A stretch of DNA of 64,000 nucleotides from Paratinospora sagittata. Taxonomy: Eukaryota; Streptophyta; Magnoliopsida; Ranunculales; Menispermaceae. The notes under the pieces are model-generated. The model was not told the origin of the DNA and made no database searches. It saw nothing but the letters and a program-made list of their open reading frames with translations. The stretch is from NCBI GenBank assembly GCA_035771175.1, contig CM069596.1:13473001-13537000 (forward strand), written 5' to 3'. Both the position numbers and the translations under genes were made by a program. Shown here one piece after another: positions 1 to 11,281 of this stretch (position 1 is the first letter of the stretch; every line of letters begins with the position of its first letter).

Positions 1-760
1 AGGAAAATGATCCTTTCTAGTGGCCTTATTAAGCTTCATATAATCCATACACACTCGTCATCTGGTTACCATTCTAGTAGGAATCAACTCATTATTTTCA
101 TTGGGCACCACCGTCATACCTCCTTTCCTTGGAACACATTGAACTGGACTATCCCATGAACTATCTGAAATTGGATAGATTATCCCTACATCTAACCACT
201 TAATGATGTCCTTCTTCACCATTTCTTTCATAATCGGATTTAGACGGCGTTGATGCTCAATATTAGGCTTGAAATCATCTTCTAAAAGAATCTTATGCTT
301 GCAAATAGAAGGACTAATCCCTTTTATGTCAGCTATAGACCACCCCAAGGCTAGTTTGTACTCTCTCAATACTCTAAGTAGCTTATCTTCTTGGTCATCA
401 TCAAGTGAAGCTGCAATGATTACAGGCAAGGTAGATGTTTCACCTAAATAAACATATCTCAAGTAATTGGGAAGTGGCTTGAGTTCTAATGATGGTCGTT
501 CTTCAATAGATGGTTTTGCTCCAGAATTCATGTTAGATGGGAGTTCTAACTGTTCAAACTACTGCTTGGACCTATAAAATTGAGAAACAACATCAAGCAT
601 TTCCACATATTCACGAGAGTCACACCTTTCCACAACCAAGGTGTTAATAAGTGAATCTTCAAAAGGATCCATAGTAGCACACTCCAGAAAAGTCTTATCA
701 ATAATAGCATCAATCACATCGACTATGTGACATTCATCAGATTCCTTAGGAAGCTTCATA
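1..760 (-). pseudogene. Ty3 (Athila-like) reverse transcriptase, N-terminal part, broken
   Basis: The minus-strand reading from 759 down to 1 gives a linker region and then the start of a Ty3 reverse transcriptase. Recognisable pieces are HKILLEDDFKPNIEHQRRLN, the stretch ending WDSPVQCVPRKGG, and, beyond an in-frame stop near position 57, RVCMDYMKLNKATRKDHFP. The last matches the family pattern R.C.DYR.LN..T.KD.FP. There are stops around 558 and 57. The YxDD active-site region lies to the left of the window. It belongs with the protease piece just to its right. It cannot give a working polymerase. Confidence 0.8.
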
Positions 761-763
761 GCC

Positions 764-1123
764 TTAAAAACATTGAATGTAACTTCCTGATCTTGAATTC
801 TTAGTCAATTCTCCTTTTTGCACATCGATAAGAGTCCTCCCAGTAGCTAAAAATGGCCTTCCCAATATAATTGGGATATCTCGATCTTCTTCCATGTCTA
901 GAACAATAAAATCAGCTGGAAAAATAAATTTATAAACCTTCACCAAAACATCTTCTAACACACCTCGTGGACATGTAAGTGACCTATCTGCAAGCTGCAA
1001 AGTGACAGTAGTTGGCTTTGCTTCCCCCAAACCCTGCTTCTGATATATAGACAAAGGCATGAAGTTAATGCTAGCCCTCAAATCACACAAAGCTCTCCCA
1101 AAGAATTGCTTCCAATAGTTCAT
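764..1123 (-). pseudogene. Athila-like retroviral aspartic protease region
   Basis: About 119 residues. The core reads ALCDLRASINFMPLSIYQK, then QLADRSLTCPRGVLEDVLVK, then IPIILGRPFLATGRTLIDV. These are the three conserved blocks of the plant Ty3 aspartic protease (CDLGAS, LADRS...GI.EDV.VK, LGRPFLAT). In this copy the glycine after the catalytic aspartate region is Arg (DLRAS for DLGAS), which should damage activity. The C-terminal end turns into unrelated residues just left of the ILGRPF block, showing a frameshift. The piece is separated from gag by the inserted solo LTR. Confidence 0.8.
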
Positions 1124-1493
1124 GGAATAGTGAAGCTCCCCTGATCTTTAAGCTTTGGTGGTAGTTTCTTCTGGAGGATGACACTACATTCTTATGTTGT
1201 TAAGGCCACTGTCTCAAATTCCCCTAACTTTCATTTGTTAAATAAGATCTCCTTCATGAATTTGTCATAACTCTGCATCTGCTCCAATGCATCAGCAAAT
1301 GGAATATTAATATGGAGTTTTTTAAACACCTCTAAGAATTTGGTAAATTGCTTATCCAACTTCTGCTTTTGTAGACGCTGAGGAAAAGGTGGTGGTGGCT
1401 TCTAAGGTGTTGTACTCTTCATAATTTTCTGCTGCTCCTTTTCCTGTGCTAACTTTTTTTTGTCATTTTTTCTTTGAAGTAAGCAACTCCTTA

Positions 1494-1906
1494 TGTCACG
1501 ACGCCCCTGACGTAGGCTGACGTCATGACCGGCACAGTGTACTATACACCGTACATCCCATATACAATATATAATACACTGTCAGCCTCAACGGACATTT
1601 ACAATAATTTTCAAAATTTTTAGAAATTTTGACAGCATCTCCCCCATAAAATGGACAAGTCACATTTTTTTTCTTGATATACCACAAATCAAATCAAATA
1701 TATATATATAGATAATCATCATTCCAATCATTCCACACATCTAGCCATTCTCATTTCATTCATTTATCAAATCATATCATCTCTTCTTTCCTCCATGTAA
1801 TTATGTCATCATGTACATCATCATTAGCATTTCATAATCCAATATAGTTAGCTATCTTGTGTATACCCACACATCCCATCTAGATGATAATACATATATA
1901 TAATGT

Positions 1907-1965
<59 letters not shown>

Positions 1966-4210
1966 AACTAACACAAGTATAATTCATTACTCCAATGCAT
2001 ACATACATCAATAAAGTAAAGATCAGAGTCACAAGTCGATCACTCTCTAACTTTCCTTTCTTCCTTTTAACTCTGTACCTAAAATATTAAAGGGATGGAA
2101 TGAGCAATCAACAGCTCAGTGAATATATTTCTTGATATGGCAATTATATGCATTTAGGAAAATATGCCATTTAAAATCATTTCAAACAAGTATTAAACAC
2201 ATGCATCATTCAACGAATATATCATACATGTGAACAACACAAATTTCATGAGTTTTCAAGAAAACAATGCATCCTTTTCCATGAAATCAACAATCTCCCT
2301 CCTTCAAGGCAAGAGAGCGGGTCTAACCCTTGTATGGCCGTTACAAGGTAGCCACAGCCTCTCATTACCTAATTCACAGTCATTTCAAAGATCTCAAATC
2401 CTTGTTAGGACAGGCCTACTGACAATGAGGTTACGCATAATACTCATCCGGGTCTAATTCCTAACGAAATGACACCAACTTGCATTTGCAAGTCTCACAT
2501 GCTCCAATGCTAAAAAGAAATCATTTATGAATGCAAATTAAAACACAATGCAACATTATCTGCATAGCATATTACATTCAAACATTTCATATATTTAAAA
2601 TGTCATACAAGAACCAAAATCAAGAAAATATACTCACAGTACAAGACTTTTCAACTTAATTACAATCACCGTCGCTTTCGAGTCCAGCTCCAATTTAAAT
2701 CCAATTAACTCAACCTGTCACAACCACTCCATAATTCAATTTCATTTATTCATATCTATTTATATATTTAATTTCTCAACTCACTTCAAATCACCAATAA
2801 TAATGATCAACCTTAAAAATATTATACACATTCTGTGACTTTAAATTCAAACTCAATTTAGGACTCATAAGCAGTTGAAGAAACTACTATCTCGTTTCTG
2901 TGGTCAATCTAGATATTTCCACAAGAAAGAACAGTGAAAATAGATTTTCAATTCATATTTTCACTAGTTCTCAGTTTTATTTTTCTCCTGGAACATATAT
3001 CAATTTTATTAAAAATATAATACATTCCTAAAATTATTTTGTCCACATCGACACGTGTAGAATCCGTCATACTACATTTCTACTACCTTCAACAGGTATT
3101 TTACTAAGGTTTTACATGTTCGCAGAGGCATCCAAAGTCAATTTTACTCACAAAAATCGTATATTTAGCTACTAAAAATATCAAAGCATATCCAAAAATC
3201 ATGATCTTAACATCGAAACGTCCGGAATTCAATTCTCTACGATTCTATGATCTCAAACCGGAGTTTCATTGGATTCTAATTCCCTTTTATTCACTGGATA
3301 TGATCACAGTACTATTTACGTCATTATTCACATCACTGTTCATTGGAAACATGGAAATTTTTACTAAAATTGTCAAACAGTCTCCAAAAATCATGAAATT
3401 AGCATCGATGGACTCACAACAGTTCATTCTACCATTCTATAGCCTTCAACTGGAGTTTCATCGGGTTTTAAATGATTCAAACGGTCTCCAATATAAACTC
3501 TAACATCCAACAAACTTCTGACAGCCATAAAAATATCAAATGAACAAATAAATGAAATCGAACCACATATTCGGGGCTCTTACAGTCTAGGGAGTGTTTT
3601 TCCACCTTTCGAACAAATTTTCATCCAAGTTGGGTAAAAACCCCAATTTTGGAAACACAGTAAAACAACTCCCATAGCTAAAATTACTCCGCTAGAATCG
3701 TTACATCTAGCTTAGATATTAATTTCACGAAGAAATAGAGTGAAAATCACTTACTGCGGGTCCCAATTTCGCGCAAATCCCTCGTTTCTCTTTTTTTTCC
3801 TCTTCGTTCTCTCGTTCTTCTATCTCTCTCTTCTTCTTCTTTTTTTCTTGTTTTACAACGTTGGAGAGAGAGAGAGAGTTTATAAGTGAGAGATTGAAAG
3901 ATAAGTATAAAAAATCTTGATTTCATGCTTCCTCATGCAAATTAATAAAGCAACTCCCCATAGTTAGTAGTTAATTCATTAAACCATTTATCATCAACTC
4001 AATTCACATATTTAATTAATCAACCCATTCAACTAATAAAACTTATATTATTTATTTAATAATTTTATTTATTTACTCATACTCCTTAAATATAGCATGT
4101 ATTTTCATACACACGTGTATTTGACTTCTACATATAACATACACGTATTATACGTCTTGATATACGCATAAGTCAAAGTATGTATTTAATTAAATTTACG
4201 GGGTGTTACA
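1494..4210 (-). mobile_element. Solo LTR of a Ty3 (Tekay-type) element, 2,717 bp
   Basis: Read on the minus strand it starts TGTAACACCCC (at 4210) and ends GGGCGTCGTGACA (at 1494), the usual TG...CA ends of Tekay-type chromovirus LTRs. It sits exactly within the Athila gag-pro reading frame, after the motif LMSGK and before ELLTSKKK. The flanks are CCTTA (1489-1493) and CTTTA (4211-4215), a 5-bp target duplication with one mismatch. There is no internal domain, so it is a solo LTR. It contains a long TA run near 1911-1963, a GA/CT-rich stretch near 3790-3880 and no credible coding region. Confidence 0.8.
1911..1963. repeat. (TA)n microsatellite
   Basis: An almost pure TA dinucleotide run of about 50 bp inside the solo LTR. 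Confidence 0.95.
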
Positions 4211-5460
4211 CTTTACCACTCATCAAAGTAACTGCTTGGCAATGCTCTTTATTATCCCTTCTTGGATTAACTTCAGTGTTACTAGGCAATGTTCCTTGAG
4301 GCCGATTGTTGATGTTGTTGGCTAGCTGGCCAACTTGTATCTCTAAATTCCGAATTGAGGCAGCTTGACTCTGAAATTGAGTTCTTGTCTCAGCCATAAA
4401 CTTATCAATGTTAAGTGCTAACTGCTGCATTACTTCTTCTAGTGATGACTTCTTCATTGAAGAGGTATTCCAGGTGGAAACATAGGTCTTCCAGCTGAAG
4501 ATTGGCCATGGTTATTACCTCATGCTAGATTAGGGTGATTTCTCAACCCCGGATTATAGTAGTTCTCTGCTGCCTATTAAAGTTGCTCACATACTGCGCT
4601 GACCTAGTGTTAAGAGAACATTGATTACTAGAATGATTACTCCCAGACAGATCACAAGTTACTTGAGGGTTGTGAACATACTGAACCCCCAAATTATCAA
4701 ACTTCTTAGAAAGAGCTGCAACTTGAGCTGATAATGCAGTGAGTGCATCAACTTCATATACTCCAGTAGCCTTCTTTGGAAACATTCATTCTACGGGCCA
4801 TTCATAGTTATTGGAAGCTATGTCTTCTAGCAAATTTAATGCTTCATCAATAGTTTTGTCCATGAGAGCTCCACCCGTTGCAACATCAATAGTTGTTCTC
4901 AGAGGTGCCAACAACCCATTGTAAAAAGTCTGCACTTGCAGCCACCTTGGTATCCCATGATGAGGACATTTTCTGATCAGTCCTTTATACCTCTCCCATG
5001 CATCATAGAGATATTCTGAATCATGTTGTGTGAACTGAGTGATGTCGTTCCGCAGCTTTCAATTTTACCAGGTAGAAAGAACTTTTGAGCCAACATATCC
5101 CAAGTAGTGATAGAATTGGCTGGAAGAGAATCCAACCAGCTATTTGCCCTGTTTCTGAGTGAGAAGGGAAATAGTCGGAGTCGAATTGCATATGTAGATA
5201 CTCCAGCTTGCTTGAAAGTCTCACATATCTCCATGAGTTTCTTGATATGCTCAGCAGGATCTTCAATGGGTGCGCCTCCAAATGTCACATAAGTTTGAAG
5301 CATTTGAATAGCTGTTGGCTTGATTTCGAAACTATTGGCTTGAATAGCCAATCTCATAATACTTGATGGGATATCATTTATTGACGAGATAGCAAAATCC
5401 TGCAGAGATCTAGGTTTTGCTCCCGGTGCTAGGATAATTTATTCCTCTATTGTATGTTTG
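4206..5460 (-). pseudogene. Athila-like gag, broken
   Basis: The minus-strand reading starts near 5460 (APGAKPRSLQDF) and passes through a Retrotrans_gag-type domain: FEIKPTAIQMLQTYVTFGG, EDPAEHIKKLMEICETFK, AIRLRLFPFSLRNRANSWL, SITTWDMLAQKFF. After a shift near 4980 it continues in pieces to QVGQLANNINNRPQGTLPSN and the gag-protease junction motif KEHCQAVTLMSGK. The family normally has one open reading frame of 500 or more residues; here it is at least three pieces. The right-hand side leads to the primer site and LTR. Confidence 0.85.
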
Positions 5461-5650
5461 TAAGTAGAAGCTTTTTTTCTCTTTATGATTCCTTTGTGTT
5501 GTCTTTTCAATCTCTGGATTAAAAGGGGTTAAGTTTAAGCTTCCAAACGTTCGCATACAACGACTTCAGGTACCTAAAAAAGATAAAAAATAGAAGTTCA
5601 AATTACGACCAGAATTGAATGAAATTAATAATAAAAAAAATTAGAAACAA

Positions 5651-5670
5651 ATCCTCGGCAACGACACCAA
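5651..5670 (-). other. Primer-binding site, tRNA-Asp-like
   Basis: On the minus strand the bases just inside the LTR read TTGGTGTCGTTGCCGAGG. The 3' end of plant tRNA-Asp would pair with TGGCGCCGTTGCCGGGG, so the match is good with about three changes. This is the priming tRNA I associate with Athila elements and supports the element's orientation. Confidence 0.7.
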
Positions 5671-5675
5671 AAACT

Positions 5676-5852
5676 TGTTACGTAAAATTGCAAGTGCACA
5701 ATATCGTAAACCGGTAATATAATAATGAATAGAGGTATCGTTCCCACAGAGAGTTGCACTAATTTCTTGTTAATGATTAAGATTATTTCAATTTAATCTT
5801 ATCTAAACAAATAGCAAAAATAACAAATAAGAAATTTAAAACTTAGATTTAA
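5676..5852 (-). repeat. Athila-like 5' LTR, 3' part only
   Basis: The LTR end (minus strand ...CGTAACA) lies at 5676, a few bases from the primer site. The LTR runs right for only about 177 bp before another LTR, starting TGTAATACCC at 5853, interrupts it. The rest of this LTR was not found. Confidence 0.6.
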
Positions 5853-5902
5853 TGTAATACCCTGTATTTCACAAAAAAAAAATTAAAAAAATTTACTATT
5901 TG

Positions 5903-6136
5903 GGCAACGCCCGAACTTTCAGGCGCATGACAGAACGTTCAGGCGCATGCCAGAACGTTCAGGCGCATGCCAGAACGTTCAGGCGCATGACAGAACGTTC
6001 AGGCGCATGCCAGAACGTTCAGGCGCATGACAGACGTTCAGGCGCATGACAGACGTTCAGGCGCAAGCCAGAACATTCAGGCGCAATGCATGCCCGAACG
6101 TTCAGGCGCGTGACAGAACGTTCAGACGCATGCCAG
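5903..6136 (+). repeat. Tandem 20-bp repeat with palindromic core GAACGTTC
   Basis: About eleven units of roughly 20 bp with the form GAACGTTCAGGCGCATGCCA, some 19 bp long and some with point changes. The same core occurs only two or three times in related LTRs of this window, so it has been amplified here. Confidence 0.9.
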
Positions 6137-6210
6137 GGAAAATGGGGGTTTGATTTTAAATCAAAAAATTCTCTAGAGTTTAAGTGTTTTGTGAGGAAAT
6201 GAGAGAATGA

Positions 6211-6312
6211 GTGTCACACCCTGGGTTGCACAGCGTGCCCCCTACCCAGGTGTGGGCGCACCCCCTCGGGGCGAACGCCTAGCCATAGTACCACATAATA
6301 TTGTCATATCTT
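6211..6312 (+). mobile_element. Fragment related to the 34.4-kb composite element
   Basis: Begins TGTCACACCCTGGG and ends with AGTACCACATAATATTGTC. The start, a GGGCGCAC-rich middle, GCGAACGCC and the AATATTGTCAYATC end match parts of the two arms of the 501-bp units at 34421-35450. It is a short, diverged relative, showing the family is dispersed. Confidence 0.55.
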
Positions 6313-6559
6313 TCATCTCTTCTCATTTTCAAAACACCTAGAGAGAGCACTTGAATGAAAAATCATCTTGGTGATTTTGGAGCTTCAATTTTCGTATCAG
6401 TCGTGCACATCTTTCAACATTATTCAAATGGGCAATATGAGATCAAGAAAGGTATATGGTTGTAAGTTTTCTCACTCCATGAGTTTTATTTCATTTCTTG
6501 TATTGATTGAAATTGTTATATCTTGAGCTTCATTATAATATTTATAATTAGAGTTTTGG

Positions 6560-7052
6560 TTTGTTTTAAGATTGAAACAATCAAGTCAAGTGAATTTGAT
6601 TCACTTAAGATTCTTAGGTTGGAATCAAAGGTAGTTTCACCCTTTCTCTTGAAAAGGGTCAAGTGTTTCATCCTTTGCCCGGTAAAAGGATTTTAGGTTC
6701 TTCCTTATCCAGTAAAAGGAAGTAGTCGGTTCATCCTTAGCCCGCAAAAGAATAGATTTGCCTTGAACCTGTAAAAAAGCATTTGTAACGGTTTGATTCA
6801 CACTCATAAGTGAATCTAAGATAGTGGAATTCCAAAAAGGTTTTCTTTAGGTGTGGACGTAGGAAATTGGATTTTTGAACCACGTAAAAATCTTGTCTCT
6901 TTGCATTTAATTTATGCACTTTACCATTAGATATGTTCTATTTGATTAAATGTCTCAATCAATTTAAGGATCACATACGGTTAACATAAGCAAATTTAAA
7001 ATTGACTAAATTGGCCAAGACACCCAATTCACCCCCCCCCCCTCTTGGGTGT
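6560..7052 (+). mobile_element. SIRE/Maximus-type LTR, 3' part
   Basis: Contains a GTGGACGTAGGAAATTGG...GAACCACGTAAAAATCTTG block and ends CAATTCACCCCCC...CTCTTGGGTGTCTAACA, the 3' ends I associate with SIRE/Maximus copia LTRs. A minisatellite of CCGGTAAAAGGA-like units lies at 6640-6780. The left end is not defined. Confidence 0.65.
6640..6780 (+). repeat. Minisatellite in SIRE-type LTR
   Basis: Four to five imperfect units of about 35 bp containing TTCATCCTTTGCCCGGTAAAAGG or close variants. Confidence 0.7.
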
Positions 7053-8490
7053 CTAACAAAGGCCTATGTCCACGACTTGATCTCCTCGATCAAGATTTTT
7101 TCAAAACCTCCCATTAAGGATCCTACTTTGAGGGTGAGGATCAAACCGGTTACAACACTCATTTCACATGTGTGAGTTACCTTTACCAGAGCCTAATCAT
7201 TCTCTCTTAATCTCACCAATGACGTAAGTCACTTTACAATGATTGAAAGATAAAATGCAAAGTAAAAGTTGTTCTCTTAGCAAGAACACTTCAAAACTTA
7301 CACATAGAGCTTTTGATAACCTCTAGTAATCTCAACAAGAAGATGAAGGTTTAAGCACAAGTTGAAAAGAGGGAATCTTCAAAAGCCTTTGAAATCTTGA
7401 TATGAAATTTGAAATAAGCTTGATCAAGATGTAAAAATGTTAGAAAACTCTTTTGAACACTTAGAACACTTTGAAAAGTTAGACTATCTTGCAAATCGTG
7501 TAGGGTTGTGTCACTCAAATGAGCACAACTTTGTTTTTATAATATAGCCAAAGAAAACATGAAATTAGGGTTTCAATCTCCAAGAAACCACACAAATCAA
7601 ATTCAAATTCACTGGTTAAACAAATGGGCTTTTCACGAAAGAAAGATGAAGAGGAACGTTAAGAATAATGAAAAAATGGCGTAGCACGAATGGGGAAAGA
7701 AAACATACACATAGCTTTCAAGAACGCACTTGTCAGTACGCTCTAACAATCTTGGCTAGTGCTAGAGAGCTCCTCTAGCGCATTGGTTGGTTTCTCAAAA
7801 AACCAAATTTTTGGTCCCCATGGTCTCAGCACGCCGGCCTTACTGTACCAACACACTGGGTCACAAACTTGAGACCCAACATTTTTTGGGCTTTGGCCAG
7901 CGCGCTGGCCAAAGTGACCAAGGGCCCCAACTTGAAAGATGGGCTCTCCTGCGCGCTGGCCACTGTCCTAGCACGCTGGGTCACTTTTCCAGGCACTTGG
8001 AAAAGTCCCAACATGCTATTAGCACGCTATAGCTCTTGGCTAGCGCCCTGAAAGCCTTGATCACTTTAAAATTTATGCTTTTGAAGATCAAGAACAACTC
8101 CAATGACTTAAAACCATTTTGATGCACGATTAAAAACATTTGAATCATTCAAAATGCTAAGAACGAGTTTAAAAGCATTTGGAAAACTAATTTGGTGAAA
8201 TCAAGTTAAAGATCAAATCATTTTGGAAAAACTTTAAAGTTTGAAAGAGGATTTTTCTAAGAGAGTAAAGGAAATCATACAATCCTAAGATTAAACTAAA
8301 AATACATTACATAGAGAAATTTATCTTCATGTCTTGAGCTTGATCTTGATCATCTCTACAACTTGACTTGGTGTGATCTTGATGTGCTAGCTGTAACACT
8401 TAGAAACAAAATAATTGACATGTTATTCATGTTGTTTATAATCATCAAAATTCGAACGTGAGGGTTATTGGTCCTATAAGACTTTTGTGT
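7053..8490 (-). mobile_element. SIRE-type LTR, minus strand, truncated at its 3' end
   Basis: On the minus strand it runs from about 8490, with AATTTTGATGATTATAAAC near its 5' end (8435-8455), down to a block matching the plus-strand copy at 8506-8710 (GTAAAGTGACTTACGTCA, CTCACACATGTGAA, GTAACCGGTTTGATC). It stops at GTGGACATAGGCC, so the last ~150 bp of the LTR are missing. A GC-rich region at 7740-8050 repeats a CAGCGCGCTGGCC-like motif. Small ORFs in it are not credible genes. Confidence 0.65.
7735..8050. repeat. GC-rich repeats with palindromic GCGC-core motifs
   Basis: Repeated words such as CCAGCGCGCTGGCC, GCGCGCTGGCCA, AGCACGCTGGG and AGCACGCTATAG. The first is a 14-bp perfect palindrome. 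The base composition is far more GC-rich than the surroundings. Confidence 0.7.
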
Positions 8491-8871
8491 AAGATTCTGA
8501 AGGGTTCTTGGTAAGAGAACACCTTCCCTTATTATTCATTTTATTCTTTGTAAAGTGACTTGTGTCACTAATGAGAAAAAGTGAGTGAATAGGATATTTG
8601 TAAAGGTTGCTCACACATGTGAAGTGAGATTGTAATCGGTTTGATCATTGCCCTTGAAGTAGCATCCATAGTGGGTATTTGGGAAATCTTGATCGGGGAG
8701 ATCAAGACTTTGATGTAGGCTTGAAGAGCTGAACCACGCTAAAATCCTTGTGCATTATCTTCTATTTCTGCTTCTGCTTCTACACTTTTGTTTGATTAAA
8801 ATTTTGAAATGTAAAAATCCTACAAATAGTCAAATTCACCCCCTCTTGGAGTCTAATATGGGCCAACAAGT
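8490..8871 (+). mobile_element. SIRE-type LTR, 3' part, plus strand
   Basis: Ends CACCCCCTCTTGGAGTCTAATATGGGCCAACA at 8871 (quoted here only in outline: CACCCCCTCTTGG then GGGCCAACA). It carries GATGTAGGCTTGAAG and GAACCACGCTAAAATCC blocks. With the preceding minus-strand LTR it forms an inverted pair. Confidence 0.65.
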
Positions 8872-9544
8872 TTGTGGAATGAAATTAAATTAAAACTTTA
8901 AATATTAGAATATAAATTTTATTCTGATTATAATATAAAACATACAAATCATAAATCAAATAATATTATTTATTGATTTGTTAATAAATAACAATTTGTA
9001 CATATAAATTGTCTTATTTAAAAAGAGATCCTAATTACTACGACGTTACAACTTTTTTTAGAACATAATATTTTAACTTATCATTACGAATTAAATAAAA
9101 GTTACAATGATTAAAAAAATAAATAGAAGAAGATTTATCATTTTGTATATCATTTTTTTTTTTGTCTTATAATAGTTTAAATTTTATTTCTTCTATAACA
9201 AATATTGAACTACATAACAAAATTCTTCTTCTAATTTCCTATTTCATTCTAATCTTTATTTAATTGTATATAATTATTTTATACTTCTATTACTTATTAC
9301 ATTATACACTATCATATTATAATTAATTACATAAACTTTTATGAAAGATTATAACAAATTAATTATATTTTATAAGATAACAATTTTCAAATTAAAGAAA
9401 AAAATCTTAATGAATATTATATATTCAAGAGCAACCCACACGCATATCCATTAGTGTGTTTGTGTGTGTGTGTATATATATTACATATATATTCATTTAT
9501 ATAATTAAATTAAGTATCGAGTATCGGGCCTTAGGGTCGGGTTA
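8872..9544. other. AT-rich gap, no gene seen
   Basis: Very AT-rich DNA with a TG/TA microsatellite near 9455-9490 and, just before 9545, GGGTCGGG-type words like those in the hAT-like elements of plants. No reading frame of interest. Confidence 0.6.
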
Positions 9545-10973
9545 TGTCACACCCTGCCCGGACTCGCCTAAATCGGCGGTACACTCGCGGACGGGGCACG
9601 CATTTAGAATTATAACAATGGTAGTAACAGAGTTCGCAGCGGAAATATAATACAGTACATGTCTGATTTTATTTAATTCAGAATTCAATTGTACATGAAG
9701 TAGTCAAGGGAACATACTCCCCAAAATCCCCAAAAAGGGTACAAAATGTGGGCCCCATAACCTGCACCCAGTCCACCCTAATTTCCTGTGAAAAATTGGA
9801 TAATAATGGAGTGAGCTTAACGCGCTTAGTGGGTAAAATAGTTCGTGAGTATAACAATTAATAAAGCAAACTTCATAATTAAATATCTTAAATACACATC
9901 AAAGCATCATAATCAATCAATATGTATGTATGCATCACACCGTCTTGTAATGGTTTGATGATTGTACATCGCCTGAGTTCACGTACAGATGTCCTTCCCC
10001 AGGCGTAGCCAGGTTCTCATTGTACGTCCTTCCTCAGGAACGATGCTTTGGATTCACGTATAGATGTCCCTCCCCAGGCGTAGCTGAGTTCTCATTGTAC
10101 GTCCCTCTCCAGAGAAATATAATGAATAGCAAGCAATGCTCCTAACTATTCTATGAATCATAAACAACATACGTCCCTAGGTGGTGATATGTATGATGTC
10201 AATGCATGAACTGATCTAGTCTACTGGTCTGATTTGTACTTAACATTTAGACTGACTTTGGCAACGTCTGGTGATCCCTATCAGGGTCGGTATCACGACG
10301 TGCAAGGTTAGGACATTCAGTATTACTTGTATAAGCTGACAGCTTTCAATAAGACCAACCAGATCAGTCTCCAATTGAGAGGTGAGACACGAGGTCTGCT
10401 TAAATACCAATCGCCTAGAGCAGCTCGTTGTCTCCCGTTCACTATTTAAAGTTACTGAGGACAAGACGGAGTCTGGTTGAGCCAGATTGACCACAAATCT
10501 GGCATTACAATAGCGTAATACATGAATTCCAATTATACAGGCATAAGTGCGACAGTATAAACATTATATGAAATAATGTTGTGTAAATGAATGGTAGACA
10601 TAATAATAAATGAATGTAAACTTTAATAAAAGTTATAAAACACGCAAACCTATGTTTCATTCCCCACCTTCAGATAAAAACTTCTTCTTTCTGATCTGGC
10701 GCTTTCCTTCGGACAGAACTTCGTCGCACCGCATCGAGAGTCTCGAACAGAATCTCAAAAAACTAAAAACTCAGAATGAGTGGAAAGGAGAAGAAAATCA
10801 CAAGAGAAGGTGATTTGGTGTGAGGAATGAGAAATGAGGAGGGTTCCTTATATAGAGATTTTTGGCGCCTGAAGGTTTGGGCGTTGCGCATGAACGTTCG
10901 AGCACGAGCCTGAACGTTCGGGCAGGTACCCAATTTTATTTTTTATTTTTTTGTGCAATCCTAGGGTATTACA
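9545..10973 (-). mobile_element. Solo LTR, Ty3 TGTAATACCC family, 1,429 bp
   Basis: On the minus strand it starts TGTAATACCCTAGG (10973) and ends CCGGGCAGGGTGTGACA (9545). Most of the length matches the LTRs at 14811-16188 and 37778-39153, including the blocks CACCACCTAGGGACG, CTCACCTCTCAA and the GAACGTTC words followed by a CTATATAAGGAACCC TATA region. Flanks GGTTA and AGTTG are not a clean target duplication. It lies inside a GGGTCGGG-rich, hAT-like sequence whose parts occur on both sides. Confidence 0.8.
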
Positions 10974-11281
10974 AGTTGGGTCTTGAAATGTAAACCCAAA
11001 CCTTTGCAATAAAGTTTTGGATCCGGTCAGGCCGACCCATATAATAATCAAGTTTGGGTCTAGGTCGAGCTATTTTGATCGAGCCCCGCTAGGTCTATGG
11101 TTCCAAGGCCAAATTTCCACCCCGACACATAACCCATAACTTTTTCCTTATTTTGAATACTAAAGCCTACACTGTGAAACATAATCTCTTAACTTTTTCC
11201 TCAGGTTTGAGTACTAGAGTTAAATTATGGGTCCAGTCAATTTCCTTTGGGATACAAAGTACTATTGAGTCGAATACTAGC
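10974..11281. other. Gap between LTRs, hAT-like sequence, no gene
   Basis: Holds the other side of the GGGTC/GACCC-rich sequence interrupted by the solo LTR (AAATTTCCACCCCGAC near 11102-11127), then unassigned DNA up to a CTAGC target copy at 11277-11281. Confidence 0.5.

Larger units (their letters stand above)
1..5852 (-). mobile_element. Athila-like Ty3 retrotransposon, partial, minus strand
   Basis: On the minus strand the order from right to left is LTR piece, primer-binding site, gag, protease, reverse transcriptase, which is the order of a Ty3 element. The RT runs off the left edge, so the 3' half and 3' LTR are outside the window. The element is dead: coding parts are cut by stops and shifts, and a 2.7-kb solo LTR sits between gag and protease. 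The primer site resembling tRNA-Asp and the protease and gag style point to the Athila branch of non-chromovirus Ty3 elements; another OTA lineage is possible. Confidence 0.8.
5853..6560 (+). mobile_element. Fragment of a Ty3 LTR with TGTAATACCC start
   Basis: Starts TGTAATACCCTG at 5853, then an A-rich tract, then a long array of short repeats. The start and the A-tract-then-GAACGTTC layout match the LTRs at 9545, 14811 and 37778 in this window. It is broken by a small insertion at about 6211-6312 and its right end merges into a SIRE-type LTR; no clear 3' end or target duplication was found, so the right boundary is approximate. Confidence 0.6.

Noticed and set aside
3201..3503. 100-codon plus-strand ORF
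   Set aside because: Lies inside the 2.7-kb solo LTR, antisense to it, with no recognisable protein.
5903..6136. Regular short repeats that look like a CRISPR array
   Set aside because: The units are contiguous without unique spacers and lie in the LTR of a plant retrotransposon.
7787..8051. Overlapping ORFs on both strands (60-81 codons)
   Set aside because: They come from GC-rich repeats in a SIRE-type LTR; no family text in any frame.
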